Assembly (NCBI GenBank): GCA_039026755.1
Contig: JBCCLR010000005.1
Location: 1-44,106, forward strand
From: CAKZYD01 sp039026755
Lineage (GTDB): Bacteria > Pseudomonadota > Alphaproteobacteria > Sphingomonadales > CAKZYD01
Direction: 5' to 3'
DNA: 44,106 nucleotides
Position numbers and translations under genes: made by a program. Positions 23,448 through 32,634 of this stretch are shown one piece after another. Within the stretch, counting starts at the first letter, position 1; each line of letters starts with the position of its first letter. The notes under the pieces are model-generated. The model was not told the origin of the DNA. It did no database searches and saw nothing but the letters and a program-made list of their open reading frames with translations.

Positions 23448-24875
23448 TTAAGCAGCAGCCCCCAGCATGGCTTTCACTTCTAGGAATTCCTCAAGCCCAT
23501 ATTCGCCCCATTCGCGGCCATTGCCAGACATTTTGTAGCCACCAAATGGCGCATTCAGCTCCATGTTGGCGCCATTAATGTGGACGTTGCCAGCGCGGAT
23601 TTGCCGGGCGACCTCGCTGGCGCGCTTGACACTGCCGCTTTGCACATAGCCGCTGAGCCCATAGGGCGTATCGTTTGCGATTTCGATCGCTTCTTCTTCG
23701 CTGTCGTAAGGGATCATTGCCAAAACGGGGCCAAAGATTTCTTCGCGCGCGATGGTCATGTCATTGTTCACGTCCGCAAATACTGTCGGCTTGACATAGT
23801 AGCCGGTGTCGAGCCCCTCGGGTTTGCCAACGCCGCCCGCGACGACAGTCGCGCCTTCGTCAATACCGGCCTGGATGAGGCCTTGGATTTTATTGAATTG
23901 CACTTCGGAGACGACGGGTCCCATAGCTTTACTTTCGCTGTCAGGCGGCGATACTTGAACGCTTTCGCACACAGCTTTGGCAATCGCTACGGCGTCGGCA
24001 TATTTCGAACGCGGCACCAACATGCGCGACGGAGCATTACAAGACTGGCCTGAGTTGACCATCATCTGCTGCACGCCAGCGCCCACGGCTTTTTCTAAAT
24101 CGGCATCGTCTAGGATGACATTGGGGCTCTTGCCCCCCAGTTCTTGCGCAACCCGTTTGATCCCGTCTGCCGCGGCTTTGGCGATGGCCACTCCAGCGCG
24201 GGTTGAGCCGGTAAAAGACACCATCTCAATGTCTTTGTGCGACGTCAGCGGCGCGCCGACGCTGGGTCCATCGCCTTGGATCAAATTGAACACGCCGGCG
24301 GGCACGCCTGCCTCATGCATCACTTCAGTGAATAAAATGGCGTTGAGCGGTGAGACTTCAGATGGCTTGAGCACCATGGTGCAGCCCGCGGCAATTGCCG
24401 GAGCGACTTTACAGCTGATTTGATTGACCGGCCAATTCCATGGCGTGATGAAAGCGCACACACCAATCGGCTCTTTGCGCATCAACGTGTTGCCATTCAT
24501 AAACTCAAAATCATACTCTTCAAGCACTTTTTTCACTTGAATAAAGTGCCCAATACCCGCCGGCGCTTGCGCCGCGTTGGCGAGCCACATGGGCGCACCC
24601 ATTTCACTGCTGATGGCGGCTGCAATCTCGCCTTGATGCTTTGTGTAGGCTGCGATGATCGCGTCAAGCAGGTCCAGACGTTCAGCTTTTGTCATCGCTG
24701 AGAAGCTCGGGAAGGCGCGCTTCGCTGCAGCAACCGCATTGTCTACGTCGGCGGCGCTGCCATTTATAATTTGGGCAATAGGCTGCTCTGTCGCTGGATT
24801 GATCACGTCAATCGTTTCATTACTTTCAGGTGTTACCCAAATGCCGTTGATATAAAATTCTTTCTCGTGCTGCAT
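23448..24875 (-). CDS. NAD-dependent aldehyde dehydrogenase
   Basis: 475 residues. ALDH hallmarks: CAFITPWNWPVNQISCKVAPA, SFTGSTRAGVAIAKAAA, the Glu base in AQELGGKSPNVIL, catalytic Cys in NSGQSCNAPSRM, and EEIFGPVLAMI. GGAAAGG lies before the ATG. The C-terminal HINGANMELNAPFGGYKMSGNGREWGEYGLEEFLE is common in a broad-specificity group acting on aliphatic or aromatic aldehydes. It is not part of an obvious pathway cluster here: hemB lies downstream on the same strand, and an M16 peptidase diverges upstream. Confidence 0.92.
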   Translation of the reverse strand: MQHEKEFYINGIWVTPESNETIDVINPATEQPIAQIINGSAADVDNAVAAAKRAFPSFSAMTKAERLDLLDAIIAAYTKHQGEIAAAISSEMGAPMWLANAAQAPAGIGHFIQVKKVLEEYDFEFMNGNTLMRKEPIGVCAFITPWNWPVNQISCKVAPAIAAGCTMVLKPSEVSPLNAILFTEVMHEAGVPAGVFNLIQGDGPSVGAPLTSHKDIEMVSFTGSTRAGVAIAKAAADGIKRVAQELGGKSPNVILDDADLEKAVGAGVQQMMVNSGQSCNAPSRMLVPRSKYADAVAIAKAVCESVQVSPPDSESKAMGPVVSEVQFNKIQGLIQAGIDEGATVVAGGVGKPEGLDTGYYVKPTVFADVNNDMTIAREEIFGPVLAMIPYDSEEEAIEIANDTPYGLSGYVQSGSVKRASEVARQIRAGNVHINGANMELNAPFGGYKMSGNGREWGEYGLEEFLEVKAMLGAAA

Positions 24876-25081
24876 CGATCAGACCTTTCCTTGAGGGATC
24901 TTCGAGGGATGTGGAGGAAAAATATGTGATCGACAGGCTATCAGAAACTGGGTGAAGTGCCAGGCCATGCATATGTAAAGATGCTAGGCATTGTGTCGCT
25001 TCACCAAAATCACCTCTTCCGCCGCGAAAAAGGCTATTTTATAACGCACGTCTTGCGCTTCACGTCATACAGGTAAGTCCC

Positions 25082-27820
25082 ATGATTAAACACGCCATCT
25101 CCACTATCTTCGTCAGTCTTCTGATTTGGAGCAGTGCCGCATCGGCGCAGTCTGTCGATATTCCCTATGACACGTTTATCCTCAACAATGGCCTGCGTGT
25201 GGTCGTGCATGAGGATCGCAAAGCGCCGATCGTGACTGTCTCTGTATGGTATCATGTCGGCTCAAAGGATGAGCCGGAAGGCAAAACCGGCTTTGCGCAC
25301 TTGTTTGAACATCTCATGTTCAATGGGTCGGAAAACCACGATGCAGAGTATTTCGAACCTTTAGAGCAGGTCGGGGCCACATCGCTTAATGGCTCCACTT
25401 GGTTTGACCGGACCAACTACTACCAAGACGTGCCGACGCCGGCGCTTGCATTAGCGCTGTTTTTAGAATCAGATCGGATGGGCCATCTGCTTGGTGCCAT
25501 CACCCAAGAGAAGCTCGATAATCAACGCGGCGTCGTGCAAAATGAGAAACGCCAAGGCGATAATAGCCCCTATGGTTTGGCCGAATATCGCACGCTAAAG
25601 GGGCTATATCCAGAAGGCCACCCCTATCGCTGGTCAACGATCGGCTCCATGGAAGACCTCAATGCGGCCAGCATTGAGGATGTAAAAGATTGGTTCCGGC
25701 GTTTTTATGGGCCCAATAACGCAGTGATCGTGCTTGCTGGGGACATTGATCTGGCCACCGCAAAGCCGTTGATGCAGCAATATTTTGGCGATATTCCGCC
25801 AGGCCCGCCGCTGCCTAAGCTGCAATCTTGGGTGCCTGAGCTGAGTGAAAATATCATTGATCAAATGTATGATCGGGTACCGCAAGTGCGTATCCAGCGC
25901 ATGTGGAACCTACCAGGACTAACCGATCGCGACACCACGGAAATGTCCGTTGTGGCGGGCATTTTAGGCAGCGGCAAAAACTCGCGCATGTACAAGAAAT
26001 TGGTGATTGAAGAGCAGGTCGCCACGTCCGTTTATGTGAGCGTCCAGCCGCTTGAGGTGACAAGTCCTTTCGAAATTCAGGCGCTGGTTAAACAAGGCGT
26101 CGATCCAGCCCGGGTGAACGCGCTGATTGGTGAGGTTTTACAGCAGTTCTTAGAGGACGGGCCGACGAAAACCGAGCTGAAACGGATCAAGACAAAAATT
26201 ACAGCGGCTCGCGTACGCGGGCTTGAAAAAGTCGGCGGATTTGGCGGCAAGGCCGTGACGCTGGCGCGCGGCATGTTGTACGCAGACGATCCGGGCTTTT
26301 ATAAAACCAGTGCCAAATGGTTTGACGAAACGACCCGAAAAAGCCTTAAGGCTGTTGCCAATAAATGGCTCACAAAAGGCTATTATCAGCTCACTGTACT
26401 GCCCTTTGATGACGGCAAAGCCGCCGATGAAGGGGTTGATCGCTCAAGCCTGCCTGCTGTTGCAGCAGCGCCGGATATCGACTTTCCAGACACTCAGCGT
26501 GCCGCGCTTTCCAATGGCATCGAAGTGGTTTTCGCACAGCGCAGTACTATTCCGGTTGTGCAGGTCGCGCTGCAATTTGATGCCGGCTATGCGTCAGACC
26601 AAGGCGGCAAATTGGGCCTTGCAGACATTGCCATGGCGATGCTGGATGAAGGTACCAAAAACCGTACCGCATTGGAAATTGCATCAGACAAAGAGCTGCT
26701 TGGCGCGCAAATCGGCGCGGGATCCGGCCTTGATACGTCAACGGTTTCGCTGTCCGCTTTGAAGGCCAATTTAGAGCCCTCGCTCGATCTGTTCGCTGAC
26801 ATTGTCCGTGCGCCGAGCTTTCCGGCGGCTGACTTAGAACGCGTTCGTGGACAAGCGATTGCCGGCATCAAAGCGGAAGAAGCAAATCCGCAATCCATCG
26901 GGCTACGGTTGTTGCCGCCGCTGCTGTATGGCGCGGACCACCCCTATGGTGTGCCGTTTACGGGCAGTGGCACAGCTGATGATTTGGCCGCGATTTCCAG
27001 GGATGATCTGATTGGGTTTCATTCACGCTGGATCCGGCCAGATAACGCAACGCTCTTTGTGGTGGGCGATACCACCCTGGCCGAGATATTGCCTTTGCTT
27101 GATAAGCGTTTTGGCACGTGGAAGGCACCGAGCGCGGCACTTGGCCGTAAATCCGTAGCGGAGGTGAAGCCAGCGAACACCAGCCGCATTATTATTGTGG
27201 ACCGGCCCGGCTCGCCGCAGTCGCTCATCTTAGGCGGACTGCTTGCACCGCCTACAGGGTCAGACAATACGCTTGCCATTAGCGCAATGAACGATGTGCT
27301 GGGCGGAGCCTTTACCGCGCGTGTGAATATGAACCTGCGTGAAGAAAAAGGCTGGGCCTATGGTGCGTACACATTTTTCCGAAACGCCAAAGGCCAGCGT
27401 CCTTATATGATTTACGCGCCGGTACAATCGGACAAGACAGCCGAATCTTTAAGTGAACTCCTCAAAGAAATGCAGGATTTTATTGGTGACCGGCCGGCAA
27501 CCCCTGATGAGCTGACGCGCGTGGTCAATAACTCCAGCCGTGCCTTGCCAGGCCAGTTCGAAACCGCCGGGTCCGTCCTGGGCGTCATGATGCGCAATAA
27601 GGTCTATGGCCGGCCAGACAATTATGTGGAAACCCTGCCGGGGCAGTACCGTGAATTGACCTTGAAGAAGGTAATGGCGGCGGCGTTTGAAGTGGTGGCA
27701 CCGCAGCGCGTCACGTGGCTGATCATGGGTGATGCAGCGCAGATCAAAGCGCCCTTAGAAGCGCTGGGCGTGGGCGAGGTGACAGTACAGTCGGTGCGCG
27801 ATGAGACAAGCGCACGCTAG
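25082..27820 (+). CDS. Periplasmic M16 family zinc metallopeptidase (double-domain)
   Basis: 912 residues with a signal peptide (about 1-22, cleavage after SAQ). Two M16 halves are fused. The first carries the inverted zinc motif H73-L-F-E76-H77 in GFAHLFEHLMFNGSENH plus the distal Glu region. The second, inactive half carries the substrate-binding R/Y pair in NMNLREEKGWAYGAYTFF. This matches PqqL-like/pitrilysin-type exported peptidases that degrade peptides in the periplasm. It shares a 206-base divergent promoter region with the aldehyde dehydrogenase. The thioesterase gene starts 21 bases after the stop and may be in the same operon. Confidence 0.92.
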   Translation: MIKHAISTIFVSLLIWSSAASAQSVDIPYDTFILNNGLRVVVHEDRKAPIVTVSVWYHVGSKDEPEGKTGFAHLFEHLMFNGSENHDAEYFEPLEQVGATSLNGSTWFDRTNYYQDVPTPALALALFLESDRMGHLLGAITQEKLDNQRGVVQNEKRQGDNSPYGLAEYRTLKGLYPEGHPYRWSTIGSMEDLNAASIEDVKDWFRRFYGPNNAVIVLAGDIDLATAKPLMQQYFGDIPPGPPLPKLQSWVPELSENIIDQMYDRVPQVRIQRMWNLPGLTDRDTTEMSVVAGILGSGKNSRMYKKLVIEEQVATSVYVSVQPLEVTSPFEIQALVKQGVDPARVNALIGEVLQQFLEDGPTKTELKRIKTKITAARVRGLEKVGGFGGKAVTLARGMLYADDPGFYKTSAKWFDETTRKSLKAVANKWLTKGYYQLTVLPFDDGKAADEGVDRSSLPAVAAAPDIDFPDTQRAALSNGIEVVFAQRSTIPVVQVALQFDAGYASDQGGKLGLADIAMAMLDEGTKNRTALEIASDKELLGAQIGAGSGLDTSTVSLSALKANLEPSLDLFADIVRAPSFPAADLERVRGQAIAGIKAEEANPQSIGLRLLPPLLYGADHPYGVPFTGSGTADDLAAISRDDLIGFHSRWIRPDNATLFVVGDTTLAEILPLLDKRFGTWKAPSAALGRKSVAEVKPANTSRIIIVDRPGSPQSLILGGLLAPPTGSDNTLAISAMNDVLGGAFTARVNMNLREEKGWAYGAYTFFRNAKGQRPYMIYAPVQSDKTAESLSELLKEMQDFIGDRPATPDELTRVVNNSSRALPGQFETAGSVLGVMMRNKVYGRPDNYVETLPGQYRELTLKKVMAAAFEVVAPQRVTWLIMGDAAQIKAPLEALGVGEVTVQSVRDETSAR

Positions 27821-27841
27821 CGCATCGGCAGATTACGCACC

Positions 27842-28261
27842 ATGGCACCCCTAACCGGCGCGGTTTTGGTGGAACGGCTCAATGCGACGCAAACCGAAAC
27901 CGCCAAAATGTTTAAACAGCATGTGCTCGAGGCAGATCCTGACGCCGGGAAAGTCATCATCGAGTACACGCCTGATAAGCGGTTTTGTAACCCCATGGGC
28001 GTGGTGCAAGGCGGCTTTGTCGCGGCCATGCTGGATGAGGCGGCGGCAATTGCCTGTATCGTGCACGCACAAAAGCCCATCGGCGTTCCAACGCTGGAAA
28101 TGAAGGTCAGCTATTTCAGGCCCGTGCTGCCTGGCCGCGTGATCGTCACAGGCCAGATTGTAAAGCAGGGGCGCAAGGTGACCTTCCTAGGCGCTGATAT
28201 GCACGATGACGCCGGCAAAGCACTGGCGCAGGCGTCGCTCACATCCATGCCGACGGGTTAG
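27842..28261 (+). CDS. PaaI-type hotdog thioesterase
   Basis: 139 residues, the normal size for single-domain hotdog thioesterases. The motif NPMGVVQGGFVAAMLDEAAAIA holds the (H/Q)GG turn and the catalytic Asp/Glu of the PaaI family; LEMKVSYFRPVLPGRVIVTGQIVKQGRKVTFLGADM is the following strand pair. It probably hydrolyses an acyl- or phenylacyl-CoA in the cytoplasm. The stop codon overlaps that of the facing TetR gene. Confidence 0.85.
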   Translation: MAPLTGAVLVERLNATQTETAKMFKQHVLEADPDAGKVIIEYTPDKRFCNPMGVVQGGFVAAMLDEAAAIACIVHAQKPIGVPTLEMKVSYFRPVLPGRVIVTGQIVKQGRKVTFLGADMHDDAGKALAQASLTSMPTG

Positions 28262-28851
28262 CCGCGCAACTGCCGGCTAAGCATATCTTCAAGCAGCTGC
28301 GGGTTGGGCCCTGAGATGACCGCCATTTGATGATAGCCTGCCAACACGGCAAGTGTTGCATGCGCATGTTCTTGCGCGCGTTTTGCTGGTAGTTTTAAAA
28401 CCCGCGCCAAAAAGTCAGTCAGCGCATAATGTCCTGGCTCTATCACCCCGGCTGCATCGGCCTTGTCCTGCGCGCTGAGTTTAGACCACAAGCTGTGCGC
28501 CAGGGCGCTGTGCAGCGCGGCAAAGCGCTCGCTGGTGATAAAGTGTTGAGCAATAATGGCGGCAGTCTTCTGCTGCGCATCCGCAGCGCTAAGCGCAGGC
28601 AAGCGGGCAAAGCCGATGAGCCAGTCGGCAAAGGCTTCTTCATAGAGTTCAATAAAAATAGCTTCACGGCTGCTGAAATATAAATAAACAGTGCCCTTGG
28701 CGATGCCGGCCTGCTTGGCAATGGCGTCCACGCGAACATTGTCGAGACCAACGTCTTCATACAGCGCTAAGGCAGCATTGAGAATGCGGCGCCGACGGGT
28801 GTCTTTTTCGGCCTGATTGCGGGCACGTTTAAAGGTCTGCAGTTGGGTCAT
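28258..28851 (-). CDS. TetR-family transcriptional regulator
   Basis: 197 residues. The N-terminal helix-turn-helix is RRRILNAALALYEDVGLDNVRVDAIAKQAGIAKGTVYLYFSSREAIF (about 20-66), a textbook TetR DNA-binding domain. The rest is a helical ligand-binding domain of the TetR_C type with a short basic tail. The ligand is unknown. It is divergent from ldtR, so it may regulate itself from the 123-base intergenic region, and it faces the thioesterase gene with a 4-base stop overlap. Confidence 0.92.
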   Translation of the reverse strand: MTQLQTFKRARNQAEKDTRRRRILNAALALYEDVGLDNVRVDAIAKQAGIAKGTVYLYFSSREAIFIELYEEAFADWLIGFARLPALSAADAQQKTAAIIAQHFITSERFAALHSALAHSLWSKLSAQDKADAAGVIEPGHYALTDFLARVLKLPAKRAQEHAHATLAVLAGYHQMAVISGPNPQLLEDMLSRQLRG

Positions 28852-28974
28852 TGGGGCAGCATACTCACTCTATAAAAATCCCATAAAATCATTCGAATTT
28901 TTAACCTTTCTTTATCGCCAATCTGGCATTTTTGCGTCAGGAAAGAGTATCTGTTTAAGTCCATGAGGTAATTT
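28852..28974. promoter_or_regulatory. Divergent regulatory region between tetR-type gene and ldtR
   Basis: This AT-rich 123-base stretch separates two regulators transcribed outward. It contains the perfect palindrome ATTCGAAT at 28891-28898 with A- and T-rich flanks, a plausible centre for a TetR or MarR operator. The ldtR ribosome site TGAGGT lies at 28964-28969. Operator function is inferred only from symmetry and position. Confidence 0.35.
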
Positions 28975-29484
28975 ATGTCCGGTTTGCAGCCATTTAATCA
29001 GCCCAATGATGCTGAACTCAAAATCGCGCAGACAAAGCCGACGTTTCTAGACACGATGCAGCTGGTGGAGCGGCTGCACCGCATGTTGCTGGATGTGATT
29101 AAAGTGCGTCTGGAAGAAACAAATCGCGTGGACATTAACTCTGTGCAGGCTCTACTACTCTACAATGTGGGTTCGCTCGAAGTGACCGCAGGTGAACTGC
29201 GTAGCCGTGGGTACTATCTCGGCTCCAACGTCTCTTACAACCTAAAAAAGCTGATTGAAGCGGGTTATATGCGCAATAAGCGCTCGGAGCATGACAAACG
29301 CTCCGTGCGCATTTCTTTAACTGAGCGCGGCATGGAAATTTGTGAGCTGATTGATGAGCTTTATGATGAACATATGGCTGACATGCTCGAGCGTGATGTG
29401 TTTGAACTCGACAGCTTACGCATGACCCGCAATGCACTGCGCGATGTAGAGCGGTTCTGGACCGACCATTTGCGCTATAGCTAA
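28975..29484 (+). CDS. ldtR: LdtR-like MarR-family regulator
   Basis: 169 residues. The sequence LVERLHRMLLDVIKVRLEE-NRVDINSVQALLLYNVG, then ELRSRGYYLGSNVSYNLKKLIEAGYM-KRSEHDKRSVRISLTERG, is very close to what I recall of LdtR, the alphaproteobacterial MarR protein named for control of an L,D-transpeptidase gene and linked to stress tolerance. The winged helix spans about residues 45-130. No ldt gene is adjacent in this window, so the regulator acts elsewhere. The gene symbol is from family recognition, not a search. Confidence 0.8.
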   Translation: MSGLQPFNQPNDAELKIAQTKPTFLDTMQLVERLHRMLLDVIKVRLEETNRVDINSVQALLLYNVGSLEVTAGELRSRGYYLGSNVSYNLKKLIEAGYMRNKRSEHDKRSVRISLTERGMEICELIDELYDEHMADMLERDVFELDSLRMTRNALRDVERFWTDHLRYS

Positions 29485-29729
29485 GGTCAGCGCGCGGTCC
29501 GGGCTCCTTTGTAGGCGTCCGGCGCGTCTTTCCTACTTTTCACGTCTAATCGGGCAAATAGCCTCGCGGAATGTAGGCGCCTAAGGACGTTCGAGATGTC
29601 TTGAACGAGTCCCGGATTTGGCTGAGGCCTGGATGTATGTGCGCTGGTCGATCCATTCGTTCAGGCCGTATATTCAATGTCGCGTCAATCCATATTCACA
29701 TCCATGATATGCGCGTGCGGATCGCACCG

Positions 29730-31553
29730 CTAAAGCGGCCAAATCATCGGCGACATGATCACCACGACCGCGCCGGCGATGAAGTTCATCGGCAAGCCGA
29801 CTTTCAGAAAATCAGTAAAGCGGTAGCCGCCAGCGCTGTAGACGAGCGTGTTGGTTTGATAGCCGATGGGCGTGGCAAAGCTGGCGCTTGCGGCGAACAT
29901 CACGGTGACAATAAAGGGCCGGGCGTCATAGCCCAGTTGGTCCGCTACACTCATGGCGATGGGGGTCATAACGACCGCCACAGCATTGTTTGTCACCGTT
30001 TCAGTGATGACCGAACACATGATGAAGATGACGGCCAAGACAGCCGTTGGAGGCAGGTCAGACAGCAGTGGCAGCAATGCCTGCACCAGCAGCGCCAGCG
30101 CGCCCGTATCTTGCAGCGCAGTCCCCACGGCGAGCATTGCATAAATCAGAATAATGATCTGCCAATCAATCGCTTCGATGGCTTCATCCATATCGATGCA
30201 GCCAGTGATGAGCACCAGCACCATGCCGATTAGGGCGAGCGAAAAAATCGGCATCAGATCAATTGCTGCGGCGAACACGACAAAGCCGATGCAGGCAAAA
30301 CTGATCCACGCCTTGCTGCGCCGAAACGCTTTTGAACTTGGCTCGGTCAAGTTGAGCAAATCGGCCTCCTCATTGAGCCGATTTAAGTCTTCCGGCGCGC
30401 CTTCAAGCAGCAGTGTGTCACCCACGAGCAGCGGTGTATCATCCAGCTTTAAGCTCGCATTTTCGCCCTGCCGGTGCAGCGCAAGCGGGTAAACGCCATA
30501 GCGCCGCGCCATACGAATTTGCCGCAGTGTACGGCCCAGAAATTTCGATTTTGGCCCGATCAGTGCTTCAACAAGCATGGCCTGCCGGGCATCAACCTGC
30601 TCAATCAGATCATCTTCGCTCTGATCTGCCTCGGGTTGGCCTGCCTGGCGTTCAAGTTGCACATCCTGATTGTTGCGCATGGTCATGATTTCAGCGACAG
30701 ACGACTTCATGACAACCCGGTCGCCAGATTGGAGCACAACCTTTTGCATCGCACGTCGCAATGAGGTTTGGTTGCGGATGACGTCCACAAGGCGCCGGTC
30801 GCCGGCTTTAAATAACGACACATCCAGCGCCTTTTGGCCGATGAGTTCGCTATCATGCGGCACCAGGACTTCAACAAAGAAGCGCTGTGGCGCGCGGTCG
30901 GGCAGGGACGTTGAAACGGTGGTCCGCTGCGGCAGTAGGCGCGGCGCAACCAGCCATAAATAAAATCCCGCCGCCATACATAATGTCAGGCCAACCGGGG
31001 TTATCTCAAACAGTGAAAAGGCGCGCTGCCCTGCCTCGCGCGCTACGCCATCGACCAAAATATTGGTTGATGTGCCAATTAAAGTGCATGTGCCGCCAAC
31101 AATCGCCGCATAGGAGAGTGGGATAAGGAGTTTTGACGTGGACGTGCGCAGCGAACGCGCAATGGTTGACACCAGCGGGATCATGACGAGAACCACCGGC
31201 GTATTGTTGGCGATGGCCGAGGCGCCCATGCTTGACAGCAAGATGGCTGGCCGCACCGCTGTCGGTACGCGCCGGGCAAGCCGCGTGAAAAAGCTGGTAA
31301 ATGTTGCCAGCACCCCGGTTCTGACCAGTGCTGCGCTCAGCACAAACATCGCAGCGATGGTCGCCGGCGCGCTGTTCGACAAGGCACTTAACGTGACATC
31401 GGCATCAATGATGCCCAGCGCAAGCATCACAGCGACCGCCGCAACAGCGCTCACAGCTGGCGGGTAGCGCTCGCTCATAAACGCGGCAAACAGCAGCATT
31501 AAGATCACGATCGCGGCATAAGCCTGCTGCGTTTGGGTGAGCAAATCGATCAA
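29730..31553 (-). CDS. SLC13/SAC1-type carrier with two RCK_C domains
   Basis: 607 residues from a TTG at 31553 preceded by GAGGG; no closer ATG fits the first membrane helix. N-terminal helices carry ASAIANNTPVVLVMIPLV and GGTCTLIGTSTNILVDG, matching the SNNT and GTSTN motifs of the divalent anion:sodium symporter (DASS) superfamily. Two cytosolic TrkA-C (RCK_C) domains (about 215-290 and 310-395) are followed by further helices, ending with FATPIGYQTNTLVYSAGGYRFTDFLKVG. Such proteins carry sulfate, dicarboxylates or phosphate, and the RCK domains suggest ligand gating. The substrate is not deducible. About 245 bases on its downstream side hold no gene, only a 10-base palindrome TAGGCGCCTA at 29574-29583. 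Confidence 0.9.
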   Translation of the reverse strand: MIDLLTQTQQAYAAIVILMLLFAAFMSERYPPAVSAVAAVAVMLALGIIDADVTLSALSNSAPATIAAMFVLSAALVRTGVLATFTSFFTRLARRVPTAVRPAILLSSMGASAIANNTPVVLVMIPLVSTIARSLRTSTSKLLIPLSYAAIVGGTCTLIGTSTNILVDGVAREAGQRAFSLFEITPVGLTLCMAAGFYLWLVAPRLLPQRTTVSTSLPDRAPQRFFVEVLVPHDSELIGQKALDVSLFKAGDRRLVDVIRNQTSLRRAMQKVVLQSGDRVVMKSSVAEIMTMRNNQDVQLERQAGQPEADQSEDDLIEQVDARQAMLVEALIGPKSKFLGRTLRQIRMARRYGVYPLALHRQGENASLKLDDTPLLVGDTLLLEGAPEDLNRLNEEADLLNLTEPSSKAFRRSKAWISFACIGFVVFAAAIDLMPIFSLALIGMVLVLITGCIDMDEAIEAIDWQIIILIYAMLAVGTALQDTGALALLVQALLPLLSDLPPTAVLAVIFIMCSVITETVTNNAVAVVMTPIAMSVADQLGYDARPFIVTVMFAASASFATPIGYQTNTLVYSAGGYRFTDFLKVGLPMNFIAGAVVVIMSPMIWPL

Positions 31554-31724
31554 ACTGCCCTCAAGGTCTACGTCGTCTGGCAGGGTAACAGCTAGTGCGC
31601 ACCCTGCAGCGGTGCAAACACGTCTTTTTGCTTTCCTAACCGTTTGCCGTTAATTTTACGCCCATGTCAATGCGGTGCTGACCGCTATATGTCCAACCTA
31701 GCAGAGCGAAGGTTAAACCAAAGT

Positions 31725-31958
31725 ATGCCAGCTCAGATGCATCAATCCGGCTATTTACTGGAATTCGTTCCGGCGCGCGGCGCAATAAAAGTGAGCGCCA
31801 TCGATCCGATAACGGGCACGGAAGTCAGCATTGTCGGCAGTCCTGCAGCGAGCCAGGCCCAGCTTGAGCGCGTTGCGGTTCAGAAACTTGAGTATGTTCT
31901 GACCCGCGATACCCCTGCGCCGCTCACGCCGCCAAGCGGCCGCGGCATCATCACCTAG
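31725..31958 (+). CDS. Small conserved protein, DUF6898-like
   Basis: 77 residues from the ATG at 31725; in-frame ATGs at 31689 and an earlier start at 31644 are possible, and no strong ribosome site decides. The core GYLLEFVPARGAIKVSAIDP, then TGTEVSIVGSPAASQAQLERVAVQKLEYVL, resembles the short DUF6898 proteins found in alphaproteobacteria upstream of or near glyA/rpiB. It is a predicted small alpha/beta cytoplasmic protein of unknown function. It lies 110 bases upstream of rpiB in the same direction. Confidence 0.65.
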   Translation: MPAQMHQSGYLLEFVPARGAIKVSAIDPITGTEVSIVGSPAASQAQLERVAVQKLEYVLTRDTPAPLTPPSGRGIIT

Positions 31959-32068
31959 GTGTGCTGCAAGAAATATCGACGCATATTTCGGAAAAAAGAG
32001 TCGCTTCAAGGGCGCCTCGGCGCTATCCAAGCACGGCGGGTTAACGTGTCGACGTGCAGGAGCGTAAT

Positions 32069-32524
32069 GTGAGCGATAAACCAATTATTGCCTGTGCGAG
32101 CGACCATGCCGGTTTGCGGCTCAAAACGGTCTTGATTGAGCATGTCAAAGAGCTCGGCCATGACGTGCTAGACCTCGGGCCACACGAAACCCAATCCGTT
32201 GATTACCCTGATTATGGTTACAAGCTGGCATCTGCCGTTGCCGGATTAGAGGCGGACATTGGCATCGCCGTATGTGGATCGGGTATCGGTATATCCATGG
32301 CACTCAACCGCCACCCGGCAATACGCTGCGCCCTTGTGACGAATGGTCTAATGGCGCGGCTTGCGCGCCAACATAATAATGCGAATGTCATAGCCTTTGG
32401 TGATCGCCTGATCGGTGAAGACATGGCAAAGGACTGCGTAAACGCGTTTTTAAAGGCGGAATTTGAGGGTGGACGGCACAAGCGCCGCGTCGATAAGTTG
32501 AGTGCGCCGACGTTGCAGTGCTAA
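32069..32524 (+). CDS. rpiB: Ribose-5-phosphate isomerase B
   Basis: 151 residues from a GTG at 32069, chosen because AGGAG (32058-32062) precedes it at ideal spacing; a GTG at 32054 overlaps that site. RpiB interconverts ribose-5-phosphate and ribulose-5-phosphate. Motifs: ACASDHAGLRLK (phosphate/base-binding DHAG), VDYPDYGYKLA, the active-site cysteine in GIAVCGSGIGISMALNR, and RQHNNANVIAFGDRLIG. It precedes glyA by 110 bases, a conserved alphaproteobacterial order. Confidence 0.95.
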   Translation: MSDKPIIACASDHAGLRLKTVLIEHVKELGHDVLDLGPHETQSVDYPDYGYKLASAVAGLEADIGIAVCGSGIGISMALNRHPAIRCALVTNGLMARLARQHNNANVIAFGDRLIGEDMAKDCVNAFLKAEFEGGRHKRRVDKLSAPTLQC

Positions 32525-32634
32525 CGCAAGAGGCGCGAAACCGCTTGCAATGCGTGGGGTGTTGGCGCACGTGCTGCTCGCCTAAAGTGATGAATGCTGA
32601 AGACGACGCCAAACGAAGATAAGGGAATATTGGC

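Noticed and set aside
29601..30233. 210-residue His/Asp-rich plus-strand frame overlapping the SLC13 carrier
   Set aside because: Two thirds of it is antisense to the well-supported carrier gene; the His-rich look is a reflection of codons on the other strand.
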